Shown here in pieces: positions 54,073 through 63,992 of a DNA stretch of 64,000 nucleotides. The DNA is from Sphingobacterium corticibacter. GTDB taxonomy: Bacteria; Bacteroidota; Bacteroidia; Sphingobacteriales; Sphingobacteriaceae. The translations under genes were made by a program, and so were the position numbers. The notes beneath the pieces were generated by a model. That model searched no databases. It was given only the letters and a program-made list of their open reading frames with translations, and was not told the origin of the DNA. Location of the stretch: assembly GCF_003076635.1 (NCBI RefSeq), contig NZ_QDKG01000001.1, forward strand, positions 62,001 to 126,000, written 5' to 3'. Position 1 is the first letter of the stretch. Every line of letters starts with the position of its first letter.

Positions 54073-54147
54073 GTCAATTATTTTACGAAAGATGTTAAGC
54101 AGTGGCTATTAAGTTGTTAGCCAGGGTCTTGTGAGCCTTGTCTTTTA

Positions 54148-54984
54148 CTATTTTATTTTTTGGTAGATGTTGTGTTTACGACTAATGATCCTAAACTTAT
54201 CGATAATAGAATGGTTCGTTAAATTCTCCTTGGCACCAAGACATAGAAAACCAAAGGGAGAGAGCGAGTTGTAGAGCAATTCTAGTACTTGACTCTGCAA
54301 ATTATGGTCAAAATATATCATCACATTTCTGCACGTGATCAACTGAAATTCGTTAAATACAGAATCTGAAACAAGATTGTGAGTGGAGAAAAGGGTGTTG
54401 CTGCGTAAGTGATTGGATATGATAGCCATATCGTACTTTACAGTATAGTATTTAGAAAAGGACTCTTCGGTCGTATAGTGATTAAAATTCTCGGTGTATG
54501 TCTTTATTTTTTGAAGTGGATAAATACCTTTTTTGGCAACTTCAATAATGTGAGAGTTAACGTCTGTTCCGTAAATAAAAGAACGCTCGTACAATTTATT
54601 TTGTAACAATAAAATGGCCAAAGAATATACTTCTTCGCCACTAGCGCAACCTGCACTCCATATCTTGACACGTGGAAATGTGCGTAGATAAGGGATTACA
54701 AGTGCATGTAGCGCTTGGAAAAAATCCGGGTCTCTGAACATTTCCGTCACATTAACGGTAATCTCGTACATGAGATAGGTCTGGAAGCCCGGCGCATTCA
54801 CTAACGCATTTTTGAGATCTACAAAATCCATTCGATCGAGATCCATCACGCGCTGAATTCTTCTTTTAAGGGATGATCGGCTATATCCAGATAAATCAAA
54901 GCCTGATGTTTGCCTGAGTAATCCGATAATCTCCTCTAATTCTTCAAATGATAAGTATGCGGGTTCTCCTTTTAACTTAACCAT
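54148..54984 (-). CDS. cheR: CheR-type methyltransferase
   Basis: A 278-residue CheR-like SAM-dependent protein methyltransferase. N-terminal alpha domain (LLRQTSGFDLSGYSRSSLKRRIQRVM), then TVNVTEMFRDPDFFQAL, SAM motif WSAGCASGEEVYSLAILL, and FQLITCRNVMIYFDHNLQSQVL. CheR methylates chemoreceptor glutamates. No CheB, CheW or receptor gene is nearby, so the target is unclear; in this phylum CheR homologues often sit with hybrid kinases. Overlaps the end of the upstream kinase gene by 13 bases. Confidence 0.9.
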   Translation of the reverse strand: MVKLKGEPAYLSFEELEEIIGLLRQTSGFDLSGYSRSSLKRRIQRVMDLDRMDFVDLKNALVNAPGFQTYLMYEITVNVTEMFRDPDFFQALHALVIPYLRTFPRVKIWSAGCASGEEVYSLAILLLQNKLYERSFIYGTDVNSHIIEVAKKGIYPLQKIKTYTENFNHYTTEESFSKYYTVKYDMAIISNHLRSNTLFSTHNLVSDSVFNEFQLITCRNVMIYFDHNLQSQVLELLYNSLSPFGFLCLGAKENLTNHSIIDKFRIISRKHNIYQKIK

Positions 54985-57900
54985 ACTTGCATCAAAGCGA
55001 TTAATTTATCCATATCTATTGGCTTGCTGATATAATCGTTTGCGCCAAGTTGTATCAATTTTTCATGATCTCCATGCATGGCTTTGGCCGTTACCGCAAT
55101 GATTGGTAATCTAGCGTATTTTGGCTCTTCCCTGATATGTTCGATGGCGTTGTAACCATCCATTTCGGGCATCATGACGTCCATAAGGACTATGTTGAAG
55201 GGTTGTTCTTGATTTTGAATTATATCCAAAGCTTCTCTTCCATTGTTCGCGATTTCAATGTGAAGATCATGCTCTTTCAGTGCTGTAGTCAACGCAAACA
55301 CATTTCGCATATCATCATCTACAACTAATACGCGCTTTCCGCGCAGGCTATTTGCTTCTGTATAGATTGCTTTGTCGAGCCTTTTGCTGTTGCGGATCGG
55401 TTCATAATCTACATTATTAATCTTGTTCAGAAATAAATTGACCTCATCTATCAGTCTATCGGTAGATTTTCCATCTTTATGGATCATCGATTTGGTGTAT
55501 CGCGCGATTCGATCGGTTTGTTCAGCCGTCAATTCTTCAGCGGTATTTATGATTACCGGAATATCTTTAAATGTGTCGTCTTTTTTGATCTGCTCAAGCA
55601 AGCCCAGTCCGCTACTATCCGGGAGCGTGATATCTAGAATAATGCAATCAATATTTTCTTCCGTTCTAAGTTTCTCTAAAGCTGATTTTTTTGTGAAGGC
55701 CTGTATGATATTGATTTTTTGTTCGGCAAAAGAATTTTTAATGAATTCGCTCATTACTTCTTGATCTTCAACCAGCAGTACTTTTTTGACCTCTTGGTCA
55801 ATGTTGAGAATTATATTTGAAAATGCTTTCTTAATATTTTGCTCTGTTACCGGTTTAGATAGAAAGCCGATTGCACCTTGTTCTAGTGTATCTTTTTGTT
55901 TGATGTTAGCCGCCGACATCATGTGTATTGGTATACCTTGTGTTTGTGGGTCTGATTTTAATGTTCGTAGCACGTTCCAACCATCGGCAATAGGTAGCAT
56001 TACATCTAAAATGATTGCGTCTGGTAAATGATTTTTAGCCATTTCTATTCCTTGCGGACCATCATGCGCAAGGATTACATCAAAGGCATATTGTTCGGCA
56101 AAATCTTTAAGAATATAAGCGAAGTTGATATCGTCTTCCACGATCAGTATACTTCTCGCCGTTTTTAATTTCTCTACGTCAGGTATGATTTCTTCCAATC
56201 CAAGTGAGCTAGACAACGATACTGTTGGTGCTGGAGCGACTGTTGCTGCATCATCCACAGATGTCTTAAAAGGTATGGATAAGGTAAAAATGCTGCCTTT
56301 ATCCAATTCGCTTTCAAGCTGAATATTTCCGTTAAGCATAGCAGCAATTTCCAGACTAATAGAGAGTCCGAGTCCGGTGCCACCATATTTTCTACTAGTA
56401 GAGCCGTCTTCCTGTCGGAACGCTTCAAAGATCAATTGTCTTTTTTCAAGAGGGATTCCTTTACCCGTATCCTCTACAGAAAATAGCAATTGGTCTTGCT
56501 CCCTAATCAATTTTAGGGAAATGTGGCCACTGGTGTCGGTAAATTTAAAGGCGTTGGACAAAAAGTTTTTTAATACTTGTTGTAGTCGATATTCGTCTGA
56601 AACAAATGTTTCAGGAAAATCGTTAACCTCTACCTTGAATTGTATGTTTTTTTGTGTAGCAGTTTGTTTAAATAGATTTTCAAGGTTTTGAATCAGCATC
56701 TCCGTATTGATTGCCTCCGAAAGTACTTCAACTTTGCCAGATTCAATTTTTGCGAGGTCTAATAATTGATTGATCAATTCTAATAGATCAGATCCGGCAC
56801 TGTAGATTACAGACGCATGTTTGCGTTGATCTTCTGTCAGATTTTGCTGCTTGTTTTCTTCCAGCAATTTGGCCAGAATCAAGATGCTATTTAATGGCGT
56901 TCTCAACTCGTGGCTCATATTGGCCATGAATTCTGATTTATATAGGCTAGCCTGCTCGACCTCGGCAATTTTCGACTCGACTACTTTCTGGGCATCTTTC
57001 AAGTCTTGATTACGGCTTTCCAACTCCTTTGCTTTTGCGTTCAGCTCGGTATTTGTTTGAGAAAGTTCTTCCTGTTGTACGCGTAATTCTTCTTCGCTTG
57101 ATTCTAAAAGATTGGTTTGGTATACCAATTCGTCATTCGTCATGCGCAACTCCTCTTGTTGTGCACTCAGCTCTTCTGTTTGCTTTTGCGTGGTGAGCAA
57201 CAATTTTTGAACGACAGCATGATTCTGTCCTGATTTGATGGCTGCCGCAATAATACGTGTGGCACGACCAAGGTATTCACTAGTGCGGTCGAGACTTTCA
57301 ATGTCTGTTTTAATAGCCAATTCTAGCAGACCAACAACTTCCGAATCATGAATGATCGGTGCTAATATAATTTGGGGATTTATCCGATCTATAAAAGTAG
57401 AAAAGAGCTTAATGTGCTGTGTTTCTGTGGCATCATATATTTTTTGTTTATGATGCTGCACCGCCATACCTAAAATTCCTTGTCCAGATTTAAAATTAGA
57501 TACCGCTTGTTTGTCTTCAAAGCCCATCATCGCGATTCGCTCAAAAGTTTCGCTATGATCCTCTTTTATGTAAATTGCACCAGCATAAAATACTTGCTCC
57601 ATCGATCGCATAATTTTACGAAGCGAGATCTCGGCAATATCCGATAGCTTGTCAATACCAATAAGTTCATCGTATATCCTATTGGTGCGATCCAGAATCC
57701 AATTGGTGCTTTCAAAACGTTTATTTGCCTCGGTGAGTTCTGACTTAATCTGCTTCTCTTTCAAAGTAGATACGCGTAGCTTGTCGCTCATCATGTAGGT
57801 GGCATATAAGACGTAAAGTATAGCCAGCAAAGCAACTATGTTAAGGGGCAATACCACATACATGGCATCTTTAAGCTTTAAGGTTTCCTGTCTGATTTTT

Positions 57901-58400
57901 GCTTTATTAATCTCAAATACAGCAGCGATCACTAGGTCACAGGTGTTGTGAATCTCTTGTTCTTCGATGGCGAGAGCAACAGCTTTTTCATCCAGCGATT
58001 TACTCTTCAAGGCTAGCTGTATCGAATCGAGTTTACTGACCCGATGCAGTAGATTGCGCAACTTTCTAAATTCAGGTAGGTCTCCGCTGTACAGATCATT
58101 CGCTTGCTCAAATTCTATGAGATGACCTGTGGCTTTCTGGATATAATGATTAAGCTGTAATATTGTATTGTCAGATCCTCGCGTGATAAAATCAGCTTTT
58201 ACGCGATTGATATTCAACAATTGGTTCTCAAAATTACTTAATACATCAGCCTTCTGCCTAAATGTCTCACCGTATTGTAACGTCGTCTTCGCATAGTCAT
58301 TCTGTCTATTTAAATAATATACGAACGCATAAATCAGAATAGCGTAGGCAGCGATAACCCCTATGATAAATTGGATTTTCAATATGTGGTGCCTTTTCAT
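54972..58400 (-). CDS. membrane hybrid histidine kinase with GAF and three receiver domains
   Basis: A 1142-residue sensor kinase. Two membrane helices (about residues 9-29 and 182-203) flank an extracytoplasmic helical sensor. A GAF domain follows (QVFYAGAIYIKEDHSETFERIAMMGFED to IAAAIKSGQNH), then a Gln/Glu-rich coiled coil (about 400-480), HisKA with His497 in FMANMSHELRTPL, HATPase (NFLSNAFKFT, DTGKGIP, RKYGGTGLGL), and three receivers. The receivers have phospho-Asp in IILDVMLPIAD, CIILDITLPDSS and VLMDVMMPEMDGY. A phosphorelay with several outputs is likely. Upstream space 58401-58569 shows no clear promoter for it. Confidence 0.92.
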   Translation of the reverse strand: MKRHHILKIQFIIGVIAAYAILIYAFVYYLNRQNDYAKTTLQYGETFRQKADVLSNFENQLLNINRVKADFITRGSDNTILQLNHYIQKATGHLIEFEQANDLYSGDLPEFRKLRNLLHRVSKLDSIQLALKSKSLDEKAVALAIEEQEIHNTCDLVIAAVFEINKAKIRQETLKLKDAMYVVLPLNIVALLAILYVLYATYMMSDKLRVSTLKEKQIKSELTEANKRFESTNWILDRTNRIYDELIGIDKLSDIAEISLRKIMRSMEQVFYAGAIYIKEDHSETFERIAMMGFEDKQAVSNFKSGQGILGMAVQHHKQKIYDATETQHIKLFSTFIDRINPQIILAPIIHDSEVVGLLELAIKTDIESLDRTSEYLGRATRIIAAAIKSGQNHAVVQKLLLTTQKQTEELSAQQEELRMTNDELVYQTNLLESSEEELRVQQEELSQTNTELNAKAKELESRNQDLKDAQKVVESKIAEVEQASLYKSEFMANMSHELRTPLNSILILAKLLEENKQQNLTEDQRKHASVIYSAGSDLLELINQLLDLAKIESGKVEVLSEAINTEMLIQNLENLFKQTATQKNIQFKVEVNDFPETFVSDEYRLQQVLKNFLSNAFKFTDTSGHISLKLIREQDQLLFSVEDTGKGIPLEKRQLIFEAFRQEDGSTSRKYGGTGLGLSISLEIAAMLNGNIQLESELDKGSIFTLSIPFKTSVDDAATVAPAPTVSLSSSLGLEEIIPDVEKLKTARSILIVEDDINFAYILKDFAEQYAFDVILAHDGPQGIEMAKNHLPDAIILDVMLPIADGWNVLRTLKSDPQTQGIPIHMMSAANIKQKDTLEQGAIGFLSKPVTEQNIKKAFSNIILNIDQEVKKVLLVEDQEVMSEFIKNSFAEQKINIIQAFTKKSALEKLRTEENIDCIILDITLPDSSGLGLLEQIKKDDTFKDIPVIINTAEELTAEQTDRIARYTKSMIHKDGKSTDRLIDEVNLFLNKINNVDYEPIRNSKRLDKAIYTEANSLRGKRVLVVDDDMRNVFALTTALKEHDLHIEIANNGREALDIIQNQEQPFNIVLMDVMMPEMDGYNAIEHIREEPKYARLPIIAVTAKAMHGDHEKLIQLGANDYISKPIDMDKLIALMQVWLS

Positions 58401-58569
58401 AAGCTATTTGGTGGTAATTGCTAAACGATGATTCAAATATGGATAAAATGCGTCGGATGGTGAAATAATTTTACGGAATCATATATTATAATGCTATTAC
58501 AGGCCTACACTTGCATGCAGAAGTCGATACTTTTTTATATCTTTAGGAGATATACAATTAATCTGAACT

Positions 58570-59547
58570 ATGGGATCTGAAATACAAATTGTTTTAATTA
58601 TCGTGGGTGCAGTCGTTGCCCTATTTTTATTACTTTACCTCTTGCCTGTCAATCTGTGGTTTACTGCGCAATTATCTAACGTAAAAATCAGCTTATTAAA
58701 TCTTGTGCTGATGCGACTACGTAAGGTACCGCCAGCATTAATTTCTAATGCAATGATTATTTCGACGAAAGCAGGTTTAAGAATTACTACCAATGAAATT
58801 GAAACGCATTATCTCGCAGGGGGAAATGTCAATAAAGTAATTAAAGCGTTAATTTCTGCAGATAAAGCCAATATCCCGCTTGATTTTAAATTAGCTACAG
58901 CTATCGATTTGGCAGGTAGAGATGTGTTTGATGCCGTGCAGTTGTCGGTAAATCCTAACGTGATCAACACACCGCCCGTAGCAGCTGTTGCGAAAGATGG
59001 TATACAGCTTATCGCCAAAGCACGCGTAACTGTTCGTGCAAATATTAATCAACTCGTGGGTGGTGCTGGTGAAGAAACCATCCTCGCGCGCGTAGGAGAG
59101 GGCATCGTGACTACCATTGGTTCATCTATCGATCATAAGCATGTGTTGGAAAATCCAGATCGTATTTCGAAAACGGTGCTGTCTAAAGGATTGGACTCCG
59201 GTACGGCATTTGAAATCTTATCGATTGATATCGCCGATATTGATATTGGCGAAAACGTCGGTGCAAAACTACAGACAGATCAAGCAGAAGCTGATTTGAA
59301 GGTAGCGAATGCGCGTGCAGAAGAGCGCCGTGCGATGGCTGTAGCCAACGAGCAAGAAATGCGTGCTAAAGCACAGGAAGCAAGAGCTAAGGTGATCGAA
59401 GCAGAAGCTCAAGTGCCTATGGCCATGGCTGAAGCGTTTCGCAGTGGTAATCTCGGGATTATGGATTATTATAAAATGCAAAATATACAGGCAGATACGG
59501 ATATGCGGACATCGATCTCCAAACCAGGAGAATCGAACAAAAAATAA
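58570..59547 (+). CDS. floA: flotillin-like protein FloA
   Basis: A 325-residue membrane-microdomain scaffold of the FloA/UPF0365 family. One N-terminal membrane segment ([21 protein letters not shown]), then a highly conserved cytoplasmic part ([66 protein letters not shown]) and an Ala/Glu-rich helical tail. A TATCTTTA stretch about 30 bases upstream is one change from the -7 consensus. Single gene with terminator. Confidence 0.93.
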   Translation: MGSEIQIVLIIVGAVVALFLLLYLLPVNLWFTAQLSNVKISLLNLVLMRLRKVPPALISNAMIISTKAGLRITTNEIETHYLAGGNVNKVIKALISADKANIPLDFKLATAIDLAGRDVFDAVQLSVNPNVINTPPVAAVAKDGIQLIAKARVTVRANINQLVGGAGEETILARVGEGIVTTIGSSIDHKHVLENPDRISKTVLSKGLDSGTAFEILSIDIADIDIGENVGAKLQTDQAEADLKVANARAEERRAMAVANEQEMRAKAQEARAKVIEAEAQVPMAMAEAFRSGNLGIMDYYKMQNIQADTDMRTSISKPGESNKK

Positions 59548-59568
59548 ACGTACGATGTGCAAAATTTT

Positions 59569-59595
59569 AGGCTTCCCAACGGGAAGCCTTTTTTG
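59569..59595 (+). terminator. terminator after floA
   Basis: AGGCTTCCC-AAC-GGGAAGCCT, 9-base stem, 3-base loop, then TTTTTT. Confidence 0.85.
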
Positions 59596-59613
59596 TTGCT
59601 GAATGAGCAGCGC

Positions 59614-59648
59614 TTTGATTCGGCATCCGGAATTTATCCCTACTTTTG
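59614..59648 (+). promoter_or_regulatory. promoter for kdsC-maf, -7 box almost touching the start
   Basis: TTTG (59614-59617), 23-base spacer, TACTTTTG (59641-59648). ATG 59656 is 7 bases past the box, so the mRNA leader is a few bases at most. Confidence 0.5.
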
Positions 59649-59655
59649 AAGCGAT

Positions 59656-60174
59656 ATGATATTGAGAGATTTTCAACACATTCAGACCGTCGTGCTGGAT
59701 GTAGATGGCGTATTGACCGATGGAACTATTCTCGTTACCGAAGAAGGCCATCAGCTCCGTACTTTTCATGTACGCGATGGATTTGCCATCCAAGCAGCCG
59801 TGCAAGCAGGCATACTTCTTTTGGTGATTAGTGGCGGTCGCTCTGCTGGCGTTGAAAAACGCTTACGCGGACTAGGTGTAGCGCATATCCATTTGGGCGT
59901 TGCCGACAAGAAAACATTGCTGTTACAACTTTGTGAACAGTTTTCGATTGATCTCAAATGCACACTTTATATGGGGGATGATATGCCCGACTTGGAAGCC
60001 ATGTCTATCATCGGTTTGCCAGCCTGTCCGAAGGACGCTGCGGAAGAGATCAAAGCAATCAGTCGCTACCAATCTCCCTTTGCTGGTGGCCAAGGTGCTG
60101 TGCGAGATATATTAGAAAAAGTATTGAAAACGCAAGGAAAATGGCCGACGTCGACCATTCCTAAAAGTAATTAA
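59656..60174 (+). CDS. kdsC: KdsC-type 3-deoxy-D-manno-octulosonate 8-phosphate phosphatase
   Basis: A 172-residue HAD phosphatase of the KdsC type, making Kdo from Kdo-8-phosphate for lipid A core. Seen: nucleophile block VVLDVDGVLTDGTI, FHVRDGFAIQAAVQAG, SGGRSAGVEKRLRGL, and metal block YMGDDMPDLEAM, then GLPACPKDAAEEIK. Compact, no cap. Four bases before maf and cotranscribed with it. A weaker alternative is another C0-HAD sugar phosphatase. Confidence 0.9.
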   Translation: MILRDFQHIQTVVLDVDGVLTDGTILVTEEGHQLRTFHVRDGFAIQAAVQAGILLLVISGGRSAGVEKRLRGLGVAHIHLGVADKKTLLLQLCEQFSIDLKCTLYMGDDMPDLEAMSIIGLPACPKDAAEEIKAISRYQSPFAGGQGAVRDILEKVLKTQGKWPTSTIPKSN

Positions 60175-60178
60175 CAAC

Positions 60179-60781
60179 ATGATATTTATTGAAAAATTAA
60201 AAGATACGCCGATTATATTGGGGTCGCAGTCTCCCAGAAGGCAGGAGCTACTTCGCAAGTTGGATTTAGATTTTACGGTAGAGATTCCAGAAGTGGAAGA
60301 ACATATTGATACTACACTCACGCCAGAAAAAATCGTCTCTGCCATTGCGGCAGCAAAACTAACCGCTTTCTCGGACGAATCTTATCATGATCGTTTGGTG
60401 ATTGTGGCCGATACCTTAGTGGCTGACGAACATGGTACAATGTTGGGCAAGCCAGCCGATGTGGCCGAAGCGAAATCTGTACTTGCTCAATTATCCGGTC
60501 GTGAACATGCCGTTTATACAGGCGTGACTTTGGCCTTGCGCGGCCGGGTACACCAGTTTGTGGAGCGCACGGCAGTTTGGTTTGTAGAATTGGAAGAGGA
60601 AGAGATTGATTATTATGTTGCCAATTATAATCCGATGGATAAAGCTGGTTCGTACGGTATTCAAGAATGGATCGGCCGCGTAGCGGTAGAACGTATCGAT
60701 GGCGCGTATGAAAATGTGATGGGATTGCCAACAGCGCGTTTGTATCGTGAATTGAAACAGTTTATGGCAGAGGATCGATAA
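60179..60781 (+). CDS. Maf-family nucleoside triphosphate pyrophosphatase
   Basis: A 200-residue Maf protein hydrolysing dTTP/UTP or modified nucleotides. Seen: start PIILGSQSPRRQELL (the SxSPRR signature), VADTLVADEHGTMLGKP, AVYTGVTL, and YNPMDKAGSYGIQEWIGRV (the DKAGxYxIQ motif). Full length. Converges on the TonB receptor across a strong terminator. Confidence 0.95.
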   Translation: MIFIEKLKDTPIILGSQSPRRQELLRKLDLDFTVEIPEVEEHIDTTLTPEKIVSAIAAAKLTAFSDESYHDRLVIVADTLVADEHGTMLGKPADVAEAKSVLAQLSGREHAVYTGVTLALRGRVHQFVERTAVWFVELEEEEIDYYVANYNPMDKAGSYGIQEWIGRVAVERIDGAYENVMGLPTARLYRELKQFMAEDR

Positions 60782-60798
60782 GAGCTGATATTGTCATT

Positions 60799-60844
60799 AA
60801 AAAAAATCCCTGATTAACAGCTTCTGTTAATCAGGGATTTTTTT
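60799..60844. terminator. bidirectional terminator between maf and the TonB receptor
   Basis: About 19-base stem containing ATCCCTGATTAACAG / CTGTTAATCAGGGAT with a 3-base loop and long A/T-runs on both sides. Confidence 0.9.
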
Positions 60845-60863
60845 GTGGTGTATCGGATTGAGA

Positions 60864-63470
60864 TTATTTGATGTGATAGCGAATTCCGGTGTAAAACATG
60901 CGTCCGGTGAGTGGACCCCAAAGCATATTGGTATCGAAATTACTGCCAAATGGCTGATCAAAAGCTAAGATAGGATCTTGTTGGAAGAAGTTGCTCAAGT
61001 TCTCCCCACCAACATATACATCGAAGTTTTTATTCTTGCCAAATGTCTTGGATACTTGCGCATTCATGGTGACGTATGCTTGCGAACGATCTGCTAATTG
61101 ATACGGTGCAGGATTTCCAGCGGTTGGTGGAATGCGTTTTTGCCCCACCACATTTAGCGTATAATCAAACGACCATCCGCCATGTGTATTATAGCCTAGA
61201 TTCATAAAACCCCGGTGTTTTGCAATTAATGGTTTTTGCAAACGACCAGTTTGATAATCGGTCTGCACATCCAAATAGCGGTAAGCAAACCGCGCTTCTA
61301 AGTGCTGGATCGGCATAAAACGAAATTCTGTCTGCAGACTGTTGGAGAAGGATTTTCCTTCTAAATTATAGAAGCCGACTTCACGTGGATTTTCCCAATC
61401 GATCACGACTTGATTTTGAAAATTGTTGTGAAAAAGTTCTATGGATACGCCAGCCTCGCGACCAAATAATTGAAAGTTTTGATCTGCACTGAATCCAGTG
61501 TTCCAAGACACTTCTGGTCGAAGGCCATATGCGCCAGCACCATTCACGATACCGTCTAGATTAGCAATGCTTCTGCTCGAAGCAAAAATCCCTAAATTTT
61601 CTGCAAAGATATTAGCCGTCCGCTGTCCGCGGCCAGAGCTCAAACGCAAGGTCGTATTGCTGGCTGGCTGATAACGAATCACACCCCGAGGCGTGGTGAA
61701 CCAACCGTACAAATTGTTGTGATCTTGGCGCAAGCCCAATACGACATCTAGTTTTTCAACCGGGCTATAAGTGTATTCTCCAAATACGCCTGCAACGCGT
61801 TCTTGCCGCCCCATTTGGTAGTTGATGCCTGGGGAAGTATAAAAAAGATCTTCCTTGTACTTGTCATATTGCAAGGACGCACCCACTTTGTATTTGTGCG
61901 CTTCGCTGCCGATTACATCTTGGAAAATCAAATTGGCGTAGCCAGATGAATGATTATTATTGTATCCGGTCAGTCCAAAGAAGCTTTCCTGATCATAGTT
62001 GCTAGCAGATAATTGTAATCCGATACTGCGGTGCAGATTCGTCGGGAATACATAGCCTACTTTCGCAAAACCTTCCACTCGCTTATTAATAAATCCTAAT
62101 CCATATCGATTAGTGGTAAATTGATCGTTGTCTTTGTCAAAATCAATCTCACCGCCGACACGATTATCGTGCAAGTATTTGATGCCAAATTGTACAATTA
62201 CGCCGTGATCATTCTGATAGTGCCAACGGTTGACACCGCTAAATAAATTCCCAACCGGGATGTCGCGAAAGCCATTATTACTAAAGTTCATGTGGCGGTT
62301 GTACATGAAATTGTCATGCAATAAGAGACCTACAGACCAATTGTCGCTAAGTCGCTGTGACACATTTAGATTGACATCCGTACGTCCCATATTATTGCCG
62401 TAGGCATTGAAATACAGACGATCTGTATTATGCGGTTTTTTGAGCTCTACGTTGATTTGTCCGGCCATGTTCTCGAAACCATTGACCACCGAACCAATAC
62501 CTTTGCTGATGTTAATCGCCTCAATCCAGCTGCCAGAAATACTGTTTAGTCCCAAAGGAATGGCAAAACCTCGCGGTCCTGGTAATCCTTCAACGGTCAG
62601 TTGCGTATAGATGCCGCTGAGTCCCAACATCTGGATTTGCTTGCTGCCGGTGACGGCATCACTGCTCACCACATCCACGGATGCATTGGTCTCAAAACTT
62701 TCGCTCAGATCACAACAAGCGGCTTTGAAAAGTTCTCTTGCGGTCAACGTTTCTACCCGAGTCGCGTTCATACGAGAGATGTAGTTGGACTTCTGTTGGC
62801 GTGAAACCACCACTTCCTTCAACACATTGTTTTTGGACTGTACGACCAACACTTCATGCATATTGGTGACTTCTAGCGTATCCGCCTGCATGGCTGTGTG
62901 AGACACGACTAGGCGCTTATAATCATGTTCGTGCATGATCTTGAAAATCCCGTCTTTATCCGATTGTACTTTCTTTTCTGGGTTTTCTAGCCAGTATACC
63001 GTAGCGCCTTGAATAGGTTTTAGAGTGCCATTTTCACTTTCGTTTACCACTACGCCACGTACTTCATGATCATGATCGTGGTGCGCTGGATCATCCGGAT
63101 TGTTTTGCATTTTATTCCCTGTCGTAGCACCATCTTCGCCCATGCGCTCATACAGACAGCAGGTGTGGAGTGCATTGTATACTTCGTCAGGCGCTTTGAA
63201 TTCGTCAGTGTCATGTCCCGCTGCCGCAATAGCTTTTTTTATCTTCGAAACGCTAGTTTTTTTGCTATTGAAGGTAACTTCGGCTTTGCCCGTGTTAGGA
63301 TCCCATACAATTTGGGACGCACCGGCATCTTTACCGGCTTTCTCGATTCTTTGTTTACACATACCGCAATTACCCGCCACATCAAATGTACCTTTGTTAG
63401 GTTCTTGCGCGTATGCCCATTGTATAGCCGCGAAAAATAAGGCTATACATAAATAATGTATATTTTTCAT
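60864..63470 (-). CDS. TonB-dependent receptor with N-terminal heavy-metal-associated domain
   Basis: An 868-residue outer-membrane receptor. Signal peptide MKNIHYLCIALFFAAIQWAYA; an HMA-like domain (about residues 28-92) with metal Cys35/Cys38 in GNCGMC; a spacer with Cys104-Cys105 and His-rich HHDHDH at 130-135; a CarboxypepD-reg-like domain (about 137-210, VRGVVVNESENGTLKPIQGATVYW); plug (TLTARELFKAACCDLSESFETNASVDVV, with Cys252-Cys253) and barrel ending YTGIRYHIK. This is probably uptake of a metal such as copper or of a metal complex; inference from the domain. The Cys-rich gene upstream is likely its partner. Confidence 0.88.
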   Translation of the reverse strand: MKNIHYLCIALFFAAIQWAYAQEPNKGTFDVAGNCGMCKQRIEKAGKDAGASQIVWDPNTGKAEVTFNSKKTSVSKIKKAIAAAGHDTDEFKAPDEVYNALHTCCLYERMGEDGATTGNKMQNNPDDPAHHDHDHEVRGVVVNESENGTLKPIQGATVYWLENPEKKVQSDKDGIFKIMHEHDYKRLVVSHTAMQADTLEVTNMHEVLVVQSKNNVLKEVVVSRQQKSNYISRMNATRVETLTARELFKAACCDLSESFETNASVDVVSSDAVTGSKQIQMLGLSGIYTQLTVEGLPGPRGFAIPLGLNSISGSWIEAINISKGIGSVVNGFENMAGQINVELKKPHNTDRLYFNAYGNNMGRTDVNLNVSQRLSDNWSVGLLLHDNFMYNRHMNFSNNGFRDIPVGNLFSGVNRWHYQNDHGVIVQFGIKYLHDNRVGGEIDFDKDNDQFTTNRYGLGFINKRVEGFAKVGYVFPTNLHRSIGLQLSASNYDQESFFGLTGYNNNHSSGYANLIFQDVIGSEAHKYKVGASLQYDKYKEDLFYTSPGINYQMGRQERVAGVFGEYTYSPVEKLDVVLGLRQDHNNLYGWFTTPRGVIRYQPASNTTLRLSSGRGQRTANIFAENLGIFASSRSIANLDGIVNGAGAYGLRPEVSWNTGFSADQNFQLFGREAGVSIELFHNNFQNQVVIDWENPREVGFYNLEGKSFSNSLQTEFRFMPIQHLEARFAYRYLDVQTDYQTGRLQKPLIAKHRGFMNLGYNTHGGWSFDYTLNVVGQKRIPPTAGNPAPYQLADRSQAYVTMNAQVSKTFGKNKNFDVYVGGENLSNFFQQDPILAFDQPFGSNFDTNMLWGPLTGRMFYTGIRYHIK

Positions 63471-63539
63471 AGATGTATTTTAATGTAGAGTACTTGTTTG
63501 CTGCCAATCACTCGGCAGAATAATGAGACTACACTAAAA

Positions 63540-63992
63540 TCAAATACGGAAATTGCAATTGACGAGATAGGTATTTGGGAAAGTGCCTAAGGGCACTAGA
63601 GAAGCCAGAGTGGTTTTATTTGGTGCAGGAGCGTCAAATAGCGTCTGGTGAAATACTATGATCCACGGAATGATAAACTCCGCTGGCGAAAGCGTATTAA
63701 AATCCTGTAATAAATTGGTGATGGCTTGATCGTCACCATTGTTTAGTTCTACTTGTACATCCGTACAGCAGGTGTGATCCTGTTCACAAGACGTGCCCGC
63801 GTGATCCTGCTCTTGTTGTTCTAGACTGCAAGAGCCTTTATCTCCCGTGCAAAATGCACAAGCGCTGGAGTTATTTTGCTTCTCAAAAATGGAGATTTGA
63901 GAGTTTTGTCCGCAAGTATGATAATATACCGTCGCCCCCGTGCTGGTGAGCGAGTATACTAACAATAGGAATATGGACAAAATTCTAATCAT
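63540..63992 (-). CDS. exported Cys-rich protein, probable metal-handling partner of the TonB receptor
   Basis: A 150-residue protein with a signal peptide (MIRILSIFLLLVYSLTSTGA). Eight Cys at about 27, 45, 48, 54, 69, 75, 76 and 146, with HTC (25-27), CAFC and HTCC motifs and neighbouring His residues (QDHAGTSCEQDHTCC). It resembles the small Bacteroidota HYC_CC_PP-type proteins, although HTC replaces HYC and no PP pair is visible. The TonB receptor gene starts 70 bases downstream. Function inferred from company and composition only. No promoter can be assessed because the window ends. Confidence 0.65.
   Translation of the reverse strand: MIRILSIFLLLVYSLTSTGATVYYHTCGQNSQISIFEKQNNSSACAFCTGDKGSCSLEQQEQDHAGTSCEQDHTCCTDVQVELNNGDDQAITNLLQDFNTLSPAEFIIPWIIVFHQTLFDAPAPNKTTLASLVPLGTFPNTYLVNCNFRI

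Noticed and set aside
54068..54147. A hidden cheB or small gene between cheR and the hybrid kinase
   Set aside because: Only 80 bases with no open frame of useful length; it contains the -7 box for the kinase.
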